From contig JAWANJ010000015.1 in NCBI GenBank assembly GCA_038895395.1, forward strand, positions 1-18,990: a stretch of DNA of 18,990 nt, in the 5' to 3' direction. The position numbers and the translations under genes are program-made. The notes beneath the pieces are model-generated. The model was not told the DNA's origin. It worked only from the letters and a program-made list of their open reading frames with translations, and searched no databases. This DNA comes from DTGL01 sp038895395 (GTDB lineage Archaea > Iainarchaeota > Iainarchaeia > Iainarchaeales > DTGL01). Each line of letters begins with the position of its first letter. Positions within the stretch are counted from its first letter, which is position 1. Positions 8,026 to 15,626 of the stretch are shown here, piece after piece.

Positions 8026-8973
8026 CTAACCAAGCAGAGGATTTTTTATCGCGCCAACAGCTAGCGCATAGTAGTAAAATTCTCCCCAAAGCTCATAGTA
8101 TTTAACAGATTTGTTCTCAAGCTCAGAGTAGTCACAAACAAACTTTTTGAATTTTAACCATTCGCGCCTATGTTCTTCGCACGTCTTTTTTTCGAAAAGC
8201 CAAGTGTAGAAATCACAGCTAAAAAGGGCACATTTGTACCAATAGTTAAATAAGAAAATGAAATATAAGGGTAAGATTACGAAGCCAACAACTAAAAACA
8301 AGGATAGAAGTGCTAGAAAGAAGCCAATAAAAAGCAAATACTGCAGAATTGTTAACTTAAGGTATCTCACGATAAAAACTCTTGCAAATGTTTTGAGGTC
8401 TTTTAACTTAGAAGATATCTTAGGCAACGACAAAATCAAAAACCAGAAACTAAAGATGTTTAAAAGGCCCACCAAAAAAATAGTTCGCAGTTTTAGCCAG
8501 ACAAGGTCTTTTTCAGATGATTCCCTTGGCTCTGGGTAAAGCATGTTCAGAAAAAACAAAACAGCTAACTGCATTGTGTTCGGTATCTCTGCTTCGCTCT
8601 GTGGATGCGGTGAAAAATAAAACTTGTGTAGAGTGTTTCGCCTCGTTAGCAACCCATAATATTCTACGACTTCCTTAGATATATTCTTCTCTTTTAGCTC
8701 TACAATATTATCACTATCGTTTTTTTGATATCGCTTCAGAAAATCCCAAAGAAAAAGCTCGCTGCCGCTTAAGCCCTCTGGTGTTTTAAGCTTGATTAAA
8801 AGCATTCCTTCCCCATATGCTTCTATATTTATGTTTCCCTTTTGGTCCATGTGAAGAAGATCAGCAATTATGCTTGATTTTGTAACGTCAACTTTTGTGA
8901 GGTATTCCACAACTGAAGGCCTGTAATGATAGGGTGGTTCAACATAGAAGGGCTCTTCTGTAAGTGAAACCAT
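8026..8973 (-). CDS. DUF2207 C-terminal-domain membrane protein, lacking the N-terminal extracellular domain
   Basis: This 315-residue protein begins PPYHYRPSVVEYL (13-25), followed by ADLLHMDQKGNINI (37-50). Both match the cytoplasmic region of DUF2207 proteins. The end, EWLKFKKFVCDYSELE (271-286) plus YYELWGEFYYYALAVGAIK (292-310), matches the conserved C-terminus of that family. Membrane segments lie at about 163-183 and 207-245. Usual DUF2207 proteins have a signal peptide and a large extracellular beta domain before this region; here those are absent and no room for them exists upstream. The family's function is unknown. A TATA-like box 21 bases before the ATG implies a leaderless mRNA. 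The family call rests on remembered motif patterns. Confidence 0.7.
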   Translation of the reverse strand: MVSLTEEPFYVEPPYHYRPSVVEYLTKVDVTKSSIIADLLHMDQKGNINIEAYGEGMLLIKLKTPEGLSGSELFLWDFLKRYQKNDSDNIVELKEKNISKEVVEYYGLLTRRNTLHKFYFSPHPQSEAEIPNTMQLAVLFFLNMLYPEPRESSEKDLVWLKLRTIFLVGLLNIFSFWFLILSLPKISSKLKDLKTFARVFIVRYLKLTILQYLLFIGFFLALLSLFLVVGFVILPLYFIFLFNYWYKCALFSCDFYTWLFEKKTCEEHRREWLKFKKFVCDYSELENKSVKYYELWGEFYYYALAVGAIKNPLLG

Positions 8974-8994
8974 GCAAAAATAATACTTTTACCC

Positions 8995-9003
8995 ATTTTA
9001 AAT
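8995..9003 (-). promoter_or_regulatory. TATA-like box of the DUF2207 gene
   Basis: On the minus strand the box reads ATTTAAAAT and ends 21 bases before the ATG at 8973, so transcription should start at about the start codon. It is identical to the box before the methyltransferase gene at almost the same distance. Confidence 0.45.
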
Positions 9004-9014
9004 GTTTTCCATAC

Positions 9015-9030
9015 AGAAAAGGATTATAAA
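9015..9030 (+). promoter_or_regulatory. Candidate BRE/TATA element of the pheST operon
   Basis: A purine-rich stretch (AGAAAAGG) followed by ATTATAAA resembles a BRE plus TATA box. It would start transcription near 9052 and leave a leader of roughly 30 bases that includes the GGTG ribosome-binding motif. A second TATA-like stretch at 9046-9053 is an alternative. Confidence 0.35.
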
Positions 9031-9080
9031 CATTCAATGGTTTACATAAATATGTTAAACATTACCAAAATGGTGCTTTG

Positions 9081-10538
9081 ATGGCTAACATTGAAAATAT
9101 TGCAAAAGCTCTTAGCAACATTGAAGTCAAGGCTCTTGAAGCACTTAAAGATGGCTCACTACTTGAAGAGAAAGAAATTGCTGAAAAAGCGTCTATGCCT
9201 ATAGATTCTGTGCGCAGAGCTCTAGGTTGGTTAGGAGAAAAAGGCCTTGTTGAGCTTGAAAAGAAAGAAGAAGAACAACCAATGCTTACAGAGAAAGGTC
9301 TCAAAGCGCTTTCTGAAGGCCTTCCTGAAGAAAAACTCATAGCAACACTTCAAAAGCTTGGAGGTAAAGCAGAGTTGAGTGTTTTGTTTAAAGAGAGCGC
9401 ACTTAGCAAGATTGAATTTGATGCGGCTTTTGGTAAAGCGAAAAGAAACAATCTTATTGTTGTAAATGAAAAAAAAGAAGTCGAGCTAACTGGCTTAGAA
9501 AAAGAATTTTTAGGGGCTGATAAAATAAAGGAAATTTTGAAAGCTGTAAACCAGGGGCAAACCATTGATAAAAGTTGTTCTGATGTAAACGAAATTTTAA
9601 AAAGAGGATTATTGGAAGTAAGGAAAAAAAATGTTCTTTGTGCAAAAATAAACGAGTCGGGTTTAGGAGCACTTGAAATTGCTAATAAGATAGATCAAAG
9701 GGAATACAATCTTGACGTAAAAGTTGAAAGAATGTTCATGGGAAAAAAGCATCCTTACTTAAGGTTTCTTGACGAGGTAAGAGCAAAGCTTGTTGCCATG
9801 GGCTTTGAAGAAATGAAAAGCCCTTTGATTGTGGAAGAATTTTACAACTTTGATGTGCTATTTCAGCCACAAAATCACCCAGCAAGAGATTGGACTAGTA
9901 CTTTTAGACTTAAAAGTCCAAAGTATGGTAGACTCCCAAACAGAAAGATAGTAATGGCTGTAAAAGCTGCGCATGAAAATGGCGCAAACACTGGCAGTAC
10001 TGGCTGGGGCTACAAATGGAGTGCTGATCTTGCTAGGCGTCTTATGCCAGCAGCACATGGAACTGCACACAGCGCAAGGCAAATGGTTGAAGGTGTTGAA
10101 ATACCTAAAAAGTACTTTGCAATAGCTAGATGCTACAGGCCTGATAAGATAGATAAAACACACTTGATGGAATTTAATCAGCTTGAAGGAATAATTGTTG
10201 CCAACCTAAGCTTTAGACATCTTCTTGGGATGCTTAAAGAGTTCGCAGAAGAGATAGCTGGTGCAAAAGAGGTTAGATTCAAGCCAGACTATTATCCATT
10301 TACAGAGCCAAGCGTTGAGCTTTCAGCAAAACACCCTGAGCTTGGTTGGATCGAATTTGGTGGTGCTGGGCTTTTTAGGCCTGAAGTAGTAAGACCCTTA
10401 GGGATAAAATGCAATGTTCTTGCATGGGGTCTTGGGATAGATAGACTTGCTATGTTTAAGCTTGGCATAGATGATATGAGAGAGCTATTTAGCACTGACC
10501 TTGACTGGCTTAGAAATCATGAGATTGTGAGGTTTTGA
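9081..10538 (+). CDS. pheS: Phenylalanyl-tRNA synthetase alpha subunit, archaeal type
   Basis: This is the catalytic class II subunit that, with PheT as an (alpha-beta)2 complex, charges tRNA-Phe. It has 485 residues, normal for archaeal and eukaryotic cytosolic forms. The N-terminal part (about 1-190) carries winged-helix-like DNA/RNA-binding folds (for example IAEKASMPIDSVRRALGWL). Catalytic motifs are motif 1 FDVLFQPQNHPARD (257-270), motif 2 RCYRPDKIDKTHLMEFNQLEG (350-370, in parts), FTEPSVEL (407-414) and motif 3 GLGIDRLAM (450-458). A TTG lies directly before the ATG in frame; I chose the ATG because GGTG at 9072-9075 sits five bases upstream of it. The stop is one base before the pheT start. 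First gene of a four-gene operon. Confidence 0.96.
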   Translation: MANIENIAKALSNIEVKALEALKDGSLLEEKEIAEKASMPIDSVRRALGWLGEKGLVELEKKEEEQPMLTEKGLKALSEGLPEEKLIATLQKLGGKAELSVLFKESALSKIEFDAAFGKAKRNNLIVVNEKKEVELTGLEKEFLGADKIKEILKAVNQGQTIDKSCSDVNEILKRGLLEVRKKNVLCAKINESGLGALEIANKIDQREYNLDVKVERMFMGKKHPYLRFLDEVRAKLVAMGFEEMKSPLIVEEFYNFDVLFQPQNHPARDWTSTFRLKSPKYGRLPNRKIVMAVKAAHENGANTGSTGWGYKWSADLARRLMPAAHGTAHSARQMVEGVEIPKKYFAIARCYRPDKIDKTHLMEFNQLEGIIVANLSFRHLLGMLKEFAEEIAGAKEVRFKPDYYPFTEPSVELSAKHPELGWIEFGGAGLFRPEVVRPLGIKCNVLAWGLGIDRLAMFKLGIDDMRELFSTDLDWLRNHEIVRF

Positions 10539-10539
10539 T

Positions 10540-12171
10540 ATGCCTACAATTGAGATTAGCAAGAAAGATCTTGAAATGCTTGTAGGAAAAAAACTAAGCA
10601 TTGACGAGCTCGATAAAAAAGCAATGCCTTTTGTTAAAGCGGATATAAGCGAAGCGCAAGGAGATGCTTTAAGGCTAGAAATAAAGGATACAAACAGGCC
10701 GGATCTTCTAAGTGTTGAAGGTATTGCAAGAGAACTTCGTGGTCTTTACGGCAAAAGCCTTGGCTTACCAAGGTTTAAAGTATACAATGGAAATGTTTCT
10801 GTTGATGTAGATCCAAAGCTTATTGGCATAAGACCTAGAGGTGCATATGCAATTGCAAAAAATGTAAAAGTTACTGAACATTTCTTAAAGCAGATGATTC
10901 AGCTTCAAGAGAAGATATGCGAAACATTTGGAAGAAAAAGAAAAGAAATAGCAATAGGGCTTTTTGATTACGACAAGATTTCCGGAAATTTGAAGTACTA
11001 TGCCGCAGATCCAAGTACAAAATTTGTGCCTTTAGATTTCAAAGAAAAACTTACATTAAAGGAGATTCTTGAGCTACACCCAAAAGGACAGGAGTATGGA
11101 AAACTTATAAGCAGTTTCAAGAAGTACCCACTACTTGTGGACGCGAAAGGCGAAGTACTTTCAATGCCACCAATAATAAACTCGGACTATTCGGGTAAAG
11201 TTACAACTAGAACAAGAAACTTATTTATTGATATAACTGGATTTGACCAAAAAATAATCAATACAGCTTTGGACATTGTATGCGCTGCACTCTATGACCG
11301 AGGTGCTAGAATAGAAAGTGTTTTGGTTAAATACAAAGACGAACAGATATTAACACCACATATGAGACCAAGAAAAATAAAAGTACCTTTGTCTCTTATT
11401 GAAAGCATATGGGGTGAAAAAGTAGCATCTAATAGATTAAAGATGTTTGCAGCGATGAAAAGAATGGATTGTCGGATAAATAAAGGCTTTATGGAAGTAT
11501 TATATGGGTCTTACAGAGCAGATATTCTACATGCTGTAGACATAGTAGAAGATTTATTGATCGCGTCTGACTATAACAAGCTAAAGCCTGAGAAAGTTTT
11601 GATACCTTGCAGAGGTGCTGAATTAAAAGAGCGCCGGGATATTAATGCTTTAAGGGAAGTTTGCATTGGTCTTGGTCTTCAAGAGGTACTTACATACACT
11701 TTGACCTCTAAAGAAAAGCAATCAAAATACATGCTGTTGTCAGATGCTGACTTGGTAGAACTTGAAAATCCAGTATCTTCGGAGTACTCAGTTATCAGAA
11801 AAAGCATTCTGCCGGAGTTGCTTTCAATGCTTTCAAAAAACAAACACAGAGAATATCCACAAAAGGTATTTGAAGTTGGAAAGGTGGTTGTTAAGAAAAA
11901 TGATGACTTCGAAGAAAAAACGTTGGTATCTATTGCTATTTCACACCCTAAGGCAAATTTTAATGAAATCAAATCCATCTTCGATTCAATCTGTGATTCC
12001 ATGGGCTTGAAATATAAAGTAGAAAAAACAGATCAACCATCCTTTGAAAAGGGCTTTTGTGCAATAGCAAAAATAGATAACAAAATCGCAGCACTTGGTG
12101 TTGTCAGAAGAGAAGTTCTTAAAAATTTTGGTCTAGAGATGCCGGTGGCTGCATTAGAGATGGAAATTTAA
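10540..12171 (+). CDS. pheT: Phenylalanyl-tRNA synthetase beta subunit, archaeal type
   Basis: This non-catalytic and editing subunit pairs with PheS. At 543 residues it is the compact archaeal/eukaryotic form, without the bacterial N-terminal tRNA-binding EMAP-like and C-terminal anticodon-binding domains. Recognisable parts are EIKDTNRPDLLSVEGIAREL (47-66), the B3/B4 editing domain with PPIINSDYSGKVTTRTRN (210-227), and the B5 domain (about 278-350, with DILHAVDIVEDL at 328-339). A degenerate catalytic-like core runs from about 355 to the end, with ENPVSSEYSVIRKSILPELL (409-428). The ATG is one base after the pheS stop and uses GTGAGGT (10527-10533), inside the pheS 3' end, as ribosome-binding site. 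This implies translational coupling and equal subunit supply. Confidence 0.96.
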   Translation: MPTIEISKKDLEMLVGKKLSIDELDKKAMPFVKADISEAQGDALRLEIKDTNRPDLLSVEGIARELRGLYGKSLGLPRFKVYNGNVSVDVDPKLIGIRPRGAYAIAKNVKVTEHFLKQMIQLQEKICETFGRKRKEIAIGLFDYDKISGNLKYYAADPSTKFVPLDFKEKLTLKEILELHPKGQEYGKLISSFKKYPLLVDAKGEVLSMPPIINSDYSGKVTTRTRNLFIDITGFDQKIINTALDIVCAALYDRGARIESVLVKYKDEQILTPHMRPRKIKVPLSLIESIWGEKVASNRLKMFAAMKRMDCRINKGFMEVLYGSYRADILHAVDIVEDLLIASDYNKLKPEKVLIPCRGAELKERRDINALREVCIGLGLQEVLTYTLTSKEKQSKYMLLSDADLVELENPVSSEYSVIRKSILPELLSMLSKNKHREYPQKVFEVGKVVVKKNDDFEEKTLVSIAISHPKANFNEIKSIFDSICDSMGLKYKVEKTDQPSFEKGFCAIAKIDNKIAALGVVRREVLKNFGLEMPVAALEMEI

Positions 12172-12184
12172 TTAGGGATATCAG

Positions 12185-12838
12185 ATGGAACTATTTAAAA
12201 TAGCACAAAACATTCTTTTTTTATCTGCCCTAATTTTCCTATATTTGTCTTTTCTTGGTGGCATTTTTGGGTTAATTTTATTTTTTTTGTTTGTTTTTAG
12301 CATATTAGGGGCTGTGCTAGTAGAAAATAGAAGGGTTAAAAAACTCAAGGAATCATTTGTAAATTCGTTGCAATTTTTCTCTAAACTTGGTTTTCCGTTG
12401 TTATGGTGTTTTATAATTGCCTATTCTGTTGTTTTAATCTTTTACATTTTTTTCAATACGAACGTTGAGAATGTTAGTGAGGTTGGATACAATCGCCGCT
12501 ATGTTTTTATTGTTATACTTGCAGCACCGATTTTGGAAGAGATTTTGTTTAGAGGCATAATACTTAAATATACAAAAAAAATTTTAGAGATTTTCAAGTT
12601 TTATTGGGCCGAAACTGGCGCACTGATGTTTAGCTCTTTTATTTTTGGGATGTCTCACACCTTAGGCTCTTTAGAGACAATGAAAGATATTGGTGTCATA
12701 GCTGCAACTTTTTTTATTGGTATAATTCTTGGAAAACACTACTTGAAAGAAGGGCTCGTTTCTGTAATGTGGTTACACGGTCTTTATAATTTGCTAGTTT
12801 TTTTGGTTCTTTATAGCTTTTTTTGGGTATCGATATGA
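12185..12838 (+). CDS. CPBP-family intramembrane metalloprotease (Abi/CAAX protease-like)
   Basis: This is a 217-residue, very hydrophobic protein with about six membrane segments. The family motifs are present: EExxxR as EEILFR at 118-123, FxxxH as FGMSH at 154-158, and HxxxN as HGLYN at 198-202. These Glu and His residues form the proposed active site of CPBP proteases, which in eukaryotes (Rce1) cleave prenylated CAAX proteins. In archaea and bacteria the substrates are mostly unknown. It begins 13 bases after pheT, preceded by AGGGAT, and ends in an ATGA overlap with the next gene. It is therefore probably cotranscribed with pheST, although no functional link to aminoacylation is evident. 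It could process the overlapping downstream membrane protein, but that is speculation. Confidence 0.85.
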   Translation: MELFKIAQNILFLSALIFLYLSFLGGIFGLILFFLFVFSILGAVLVENRRVKKLKESFVNSLQFFSKLGFPLLWCFIIAYSVVLIFYIFFNTNVENVSEVGYNRRYVFIVILAAPILEEILFRGIILKYTKKILEIFKFYWAETGALMFSSFIFGMSHTLGSLETMKDIGVIAATFFIGIILGKHYLKEGLVSVMWLHGLYNLLVFLVLYSFFWVSI

Positions 12839-13773
12839 ATGAAGTATTTAGCTCAGCGATTATACTGCTTGTGTTTGCCTTTGTGTTTTTTTGCTTTTTT
12901 AATATTTTGTTTTATATAGCTCCTTTGGAAGATATTACAAATGATCCAAACTTTGGCTATCCCTTAGATAAAGCAGATCTTGTTTCAATAAAAGAAAGTG
13001 GAATAGCCCTTTTAAATGCAGAAAAAATAAACTGTGAAAAAAAGGCAGCTTATGAAAACCCCTTAATTTGCTCTGCAGATTTTTTTATAGCAGACCTAAA
13101 CGACTTAAACTTTTTCATCGAGTTCAGTATAAAAACATTTGCCGAAGGTAGAACACCTTCGCTCAGGGACTGCAATTTTGATGTTTTGGTTGAGGGAGCT
13201 TTAGATCATAACTGCGGGATTAGGATAGAAAAAATTGGAAAGACATCCGGTAGTATTAAGAAGTATGAAAAAATAGGGCATAAATTTAAAGATAAAAACA
13301 GTGAGCTTTACAAAGCATATCTGGAAATCATAAATGGAATTTATCAGTTGGAGGGTAAAAATCTATTTTCTAATTTATATGAGCTACCAAAACTTGTTGA
13401 GGATTTTCATCTAATAAAAGTCGGTTTAGACAAAAAAATACCTGCTTTAACTGTCGAATACGGTGATTTCAAAATTTATGAACGAAAAGTTGAAAAAATG
13501 GTTTTAAAGATAGGGCCGATTTCCGAAAGCATATTAAAAGAAATAAAAAATACAAAAATGAACGACTGGAACTGCTCTTATGAGATTGACTCAAACAAAA
13601 ACCCAAAGTGCTGCTTAGGCGAATTTTGCGTTGAATATGTTTTTAGCATCGAAGGTTTTGTAAAGGACCCACTAATTTTAAAGGTAGAGCATAAAATAAA
13701 TTTTGATCACGAACGGGGACTTAAGTTTGTGAGAGCACTTACAAAAAAAATAATTTTAGAGAAATCTATTTAA
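12835..13773 (+). CDS. Unknown single-pass membrane protein with Cys-containing outer domain
   Basis: I do not recognise this 312-residue protein. One N-terminal hydrophobic segment (about residues 5-28) is followed by a mainly hydrophilic domain. That domain has scattered Cys residues, including a C-terminal cluster PKCCLGEFC and WNCSYE. The layout suggests an N-terminal anchor with the rest outside the cell and disulfide-bonded. I chose the ATG at 12835, which overlaps the CPBP protease stop as ATGA, over an in-frame TTG at 12823 that lies further inside the previous gene. GGGT at 12825-12828 could serve as ribosome-binding site. Last gene of the pheST operon; a long T-rich tract follows the stop directly. 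It may depend on the CPBP protease, but only adjacency supports this. Confidence 0.8.
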   Translation: MNEVFSSAIILLVFAFVFFCFFNILFYIAPLEDITNDPNFGYPLDKADLVSIKESGIALLNAEKINCEKKAAYENPLICSADFFIADLNDLNFFIEFSIKTFAEGRTPSLRDCNFDVLVEGALDHNCGIRIEKIGKTSGSIKKYEKIGHKFKDKNSELYKAYLEIINGIYQLEGKNLFSNLYELPKLVEDFHLIKVGLDKKIPALTVEYGDFKIYERKVEKMVLKIGPISESILKEIKNTKMNDWNCSYEIDSNKNPKCCLGEFCVEYVFSIEGFVKDPLILKVEHKINFDHERGLKFVRALTKKIILEKSI

Positions 13774-13780
13774 CTATTGG

Positions 13781-13799
13781 TTTTATTTTTTCTTTTTTT
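13781..13799 (+). terminator. T-rich terminator of the pheST operon
   Basis: The plus strand reads TTTTATTTTTTCTTTTTTT, beginning seven bases after the operon's last stop. U-rich tracts like this terminate archaeal transcription. On the minus strand the same bases encode the poly-lysine end and stop of the RFC large subunit gene. Confidence 0.6.
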
Positions 13800-15117
13800 G
13801 GGAAGCATTAGCTTTTTCAAGAGTTTTATCCCCAAACATTTTCTCTTTCATAAATTTTAACCTGATTTTTTCAGATTCATTCATTATATCTTGCAGGCTT
13901 TCAGCATTGTGTTTTGGTAGCAAAAAGGCAACCTCCTTTTCATCAAAATCAAAAATAGCTGTAAGTGCTGCCGCATGTCTTTTATCTGTAAACATAAGCA
14001 TTATCAGCGGTAACTCATTTAAGGCTACGCTACTTGCAGATTCATTTATAATTTTACCAATTTTTTTGCATATGCTCTTTTTTATAGCCCGTTGTTGAGT
14101 ACTTAAGCTAAGTTCGCTTATAATTTTTGGAAATTGATATTTTACCCAGCCGTGATAGTCCTTACTTCTACTTAGGACAGAACAGGCTATGGCCAAGTCA
14201 GAGACATAGCGTTTTAGGCCAAAATATTGCCTTTTTGCTATCCGCCCCTCAAAGACATCGGAAAGTGATATTTGGACCATAGCATTTGCTACATCAGCAG
14301 AATCGTATTGTAAAGGGATATTTTCAGAAACCCAGGCTGATAGCATTTCATCATCAACATCTGATTGTGCCCTTGCAACTCGTACCTCTTTGAATGTCTT
14401 TGCACGCAGTATTAAAGCTAGGACATTGAATATATTTTGCTCTCGCTCCCTATAGCTAAGCTTTTTTACATTTTCAACGGTTATTTTTCCAGCCAGAGAG
14501 AGAGTCTGTAAATCCAATATAGCAGCTCTAACATCTCCCGAGGATTCTTTTGCCAAAATCTCCAAAGCACTTTCTTCAAATGGGATGTTTTCGGAAGTAC
14601 AAATTTTAATTAGAAGCGACAATATAGAGGTATAAGCAACACGATCCATCTTTATTAGCTCACAGTTTGCCCTTACTTGAACTAGTTTTTTGTTTTCATA
14701 TATGTCGTTAGCTGTCAGTATTACTGGATTTCTGGACTCTTTAATAATTTTTGAAATTGCTTCAGCACCCCCCTTATCCTGTACCTGCAAGCCATCTATC
14801 TCATCAAGCAAGATCAATCTTAATGAACTAAAAAGGGATGCACCTTGGGCAGCATTACCTGCAAGCTTCTCAACAAGTTCTTTTGTACGAAAATCACTGG
14901 CGTTCATTTCGAATAGTTGCCAACCCATTTCTCTTGCACAAAGATGAGCAAGCGTTGTTTTTCCATTACCTACTGGGCCATATAAAAGAAGTGGTTTTTG
15001 TGGCTTTCCTTTTTTCCACAAATCAGCCCATTCTTTGACTCTAGCAACAGCTTGGCTGTTGCCTATGAATTCGGACCATTTTTTAGGTGCGTACTTTTCT
15101 GTCCAAAGCTCAACCAT
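13783..15117 (-). CDS. rfcL: Replication factor C large subunit (clamp loader)
   Basis: This AAA+ subunit of the archaeal clamp loader, with RfcS, opens the PCNA ring and loads it on primed DNA. It has 444 residues. The N-terminus LWTEKYAPKKWSEFIGN (4-20) is typical. Walker A reads GPVGNGKTT at 47-55 (Val where Pro is usual), Walker B LILLDEIDGL at 101-110, sensor 1 ILTAND, and the sensor 2 region SSGDVRAAILDLQ. The rest is the helical collar domain. The C-terminus is KTLEKANASQKKKK: I see no PIP box (QxxLxxFF-like), which archaeal RfcL proteins normally carry there to bind PCNA. The gene starts 34 bases after the small acidic protein gene on the same strand; AATTTAAC 23 bases before the ATG could be its own TATA box. 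Confidence 0.93.
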   Translation of the reverse strand: MVELWTEKYAPKKWSEFIGNSQAVARVKEWADLWKKGKPQKPLLLYGPVGNGKTTLAHLCAREMGWQLFEMNASDFRTKELVEKLAGNAAQGASLFSSLRLILLDEIDGLQVQDKGGAEAISKIIKESRNPVILTANDIYENKKLVQVRANCELIKMDRVAYTSILSLLIKICTSENIPFEESALEILAKESSGDVRAAILDLQTLSLAGKITVENVKKLSYREREQNIFNVLALILRAKTFKEVRVARAQSDVDDEMLSAWVSENIPLQYDSADVANAMVQISLSDVFEGRIAKRQYFGLKRYVSDLAIACSVLSRSKDYHGWVKYQFPKIISELSLSTQQRAIKKSICKKIGKIINESASSVALNELPLIMLMFTDKRHAAALTAIFDFDEKEVAFLLPKHNAESLQDIMNESEKIRLKFMKEKMFGDKTLEKANASQKKKK

Positions 15118-15151
15118 GAAAATAAATTGATTAAAAAGGGTTAAATTAGTT

Positions 15152-15571
15152 TCATTTAAGTAATCCCAAGTCCCTTTTTATGTTAGCAATTTTTTCATCT
15201 ATAGAAAATTTTGAGTGGCTAGCTTCCGAAGGTTTTGTACTTGCAATTTTGTTTTCTTCTAAAGTTTCTGAACCATCTTCAATCTTTTCTGTTATGCTAG
15301 AGCTCTCCAAGGCTTTTTGCAATTCCATCTTTACTTTTTCAATTGCAACTTTTTCCTCTTTTTTTTGTTTTTCCTCTACGTGTTCAATTTTTGGTTTTTC
15401 TGGTTTTTCTTCAAGGTATGATTCAAGTTCTGAAAATATAGCTTGCTGTTCATCTTCGTGAAGAAATGGTGACGGCATATCTTCATGGCTCTCGAACTTT
15501 GGAAAGTGTTGTACAGTAGGCTCAACTGGAACTGTTTTTTCTTTTTTCTTTCCGAAGAAAGGCAGCCTTAT
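15152..15571 (-). CDS. Small acidic soluble protein, probable ATA start
   Basis: The product is not recognised. From the proposed start it has 139 residues: a short basic hydrophobic beginning (RLPFFGKKKEK), then a long Glu/Lys-rich region that looks helical or disordered, and a C-terminus IDEKIANIKRDLGLLK. No membrane span is seen, so it is probably cytoplasmic. An in-frame GTG at 15664 would give 170 residues but lies inside the upstream gene and upstream of a TATA box (15601-15612), so a transcript from that promoter would not contain it. GAGGGG at 15578-15583 sits six bases before ATA at 15571. ATT at 15577 and the Met codon at 15478 are alternatives; the latter would remove the basic beginning. 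As the last gene of the surface cluster it could be a cytoplasmic partner, but that is inference. Confidence 0.6.
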   Translation of the reverse strand: MRLPFFGKKKEKTVPVEPTVQHFPKFESHEDMPSPFLHEDEQQAIFSELESYLEEKPEKPKIEHVEEKQKKEEKVAIEKVKMELQKALESSSITEKIEDGSETLEENKIASTKPSEASHSKFSIDEKIANIKRDLGLLK

Positions 15572-15577
15572 GAAAAT

Positions 15578-15583
15578 CCCCTC
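15578..15583 (-). promoter_or_regulatory. Ribosome-binding site that points to an ATA start
   Basis: On the minus strand GAGGGG is followed by ATTTTC and then ATA in the frame of the small acidic protein. It is the only strong Shine-Dalgarno-like sequence near the gene's 5' end. The nearby ATG at 15586 is out of frame and meets a stop after five codons. Confidence 0.45.
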
Positions 15584-15600
15584 ATAATTAATACAAAGGT

Positions 15601-15612
15601 TATAATTTAAAA
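15601..15612 (-). promoter_or_regulatory. TATA-like box of the small acidic protein gene
   Basis: The minus strand reads TTTTAAATTATA, starting 15 bases past the stop of the upstream gene. Transcription would begin near 15580-15586, next to the GAGGGG motif, and would exclude the upstream GTG start. Confidence 0.5.
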
Positions 15613-15626
15613 AGCTGTATCTGTGG

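Noticed and set aside
8258..8539. 93-residue Lys-rich frame opposite the DUF2207 gene
   Set aside because: Its composition is the antisense of membrane-segment codons, and the opposite strand has family motifs.
9078..9080. TTG as pheS start
   Set aside because: The next codon is ATG and the GGTG motif has better spacing to it.
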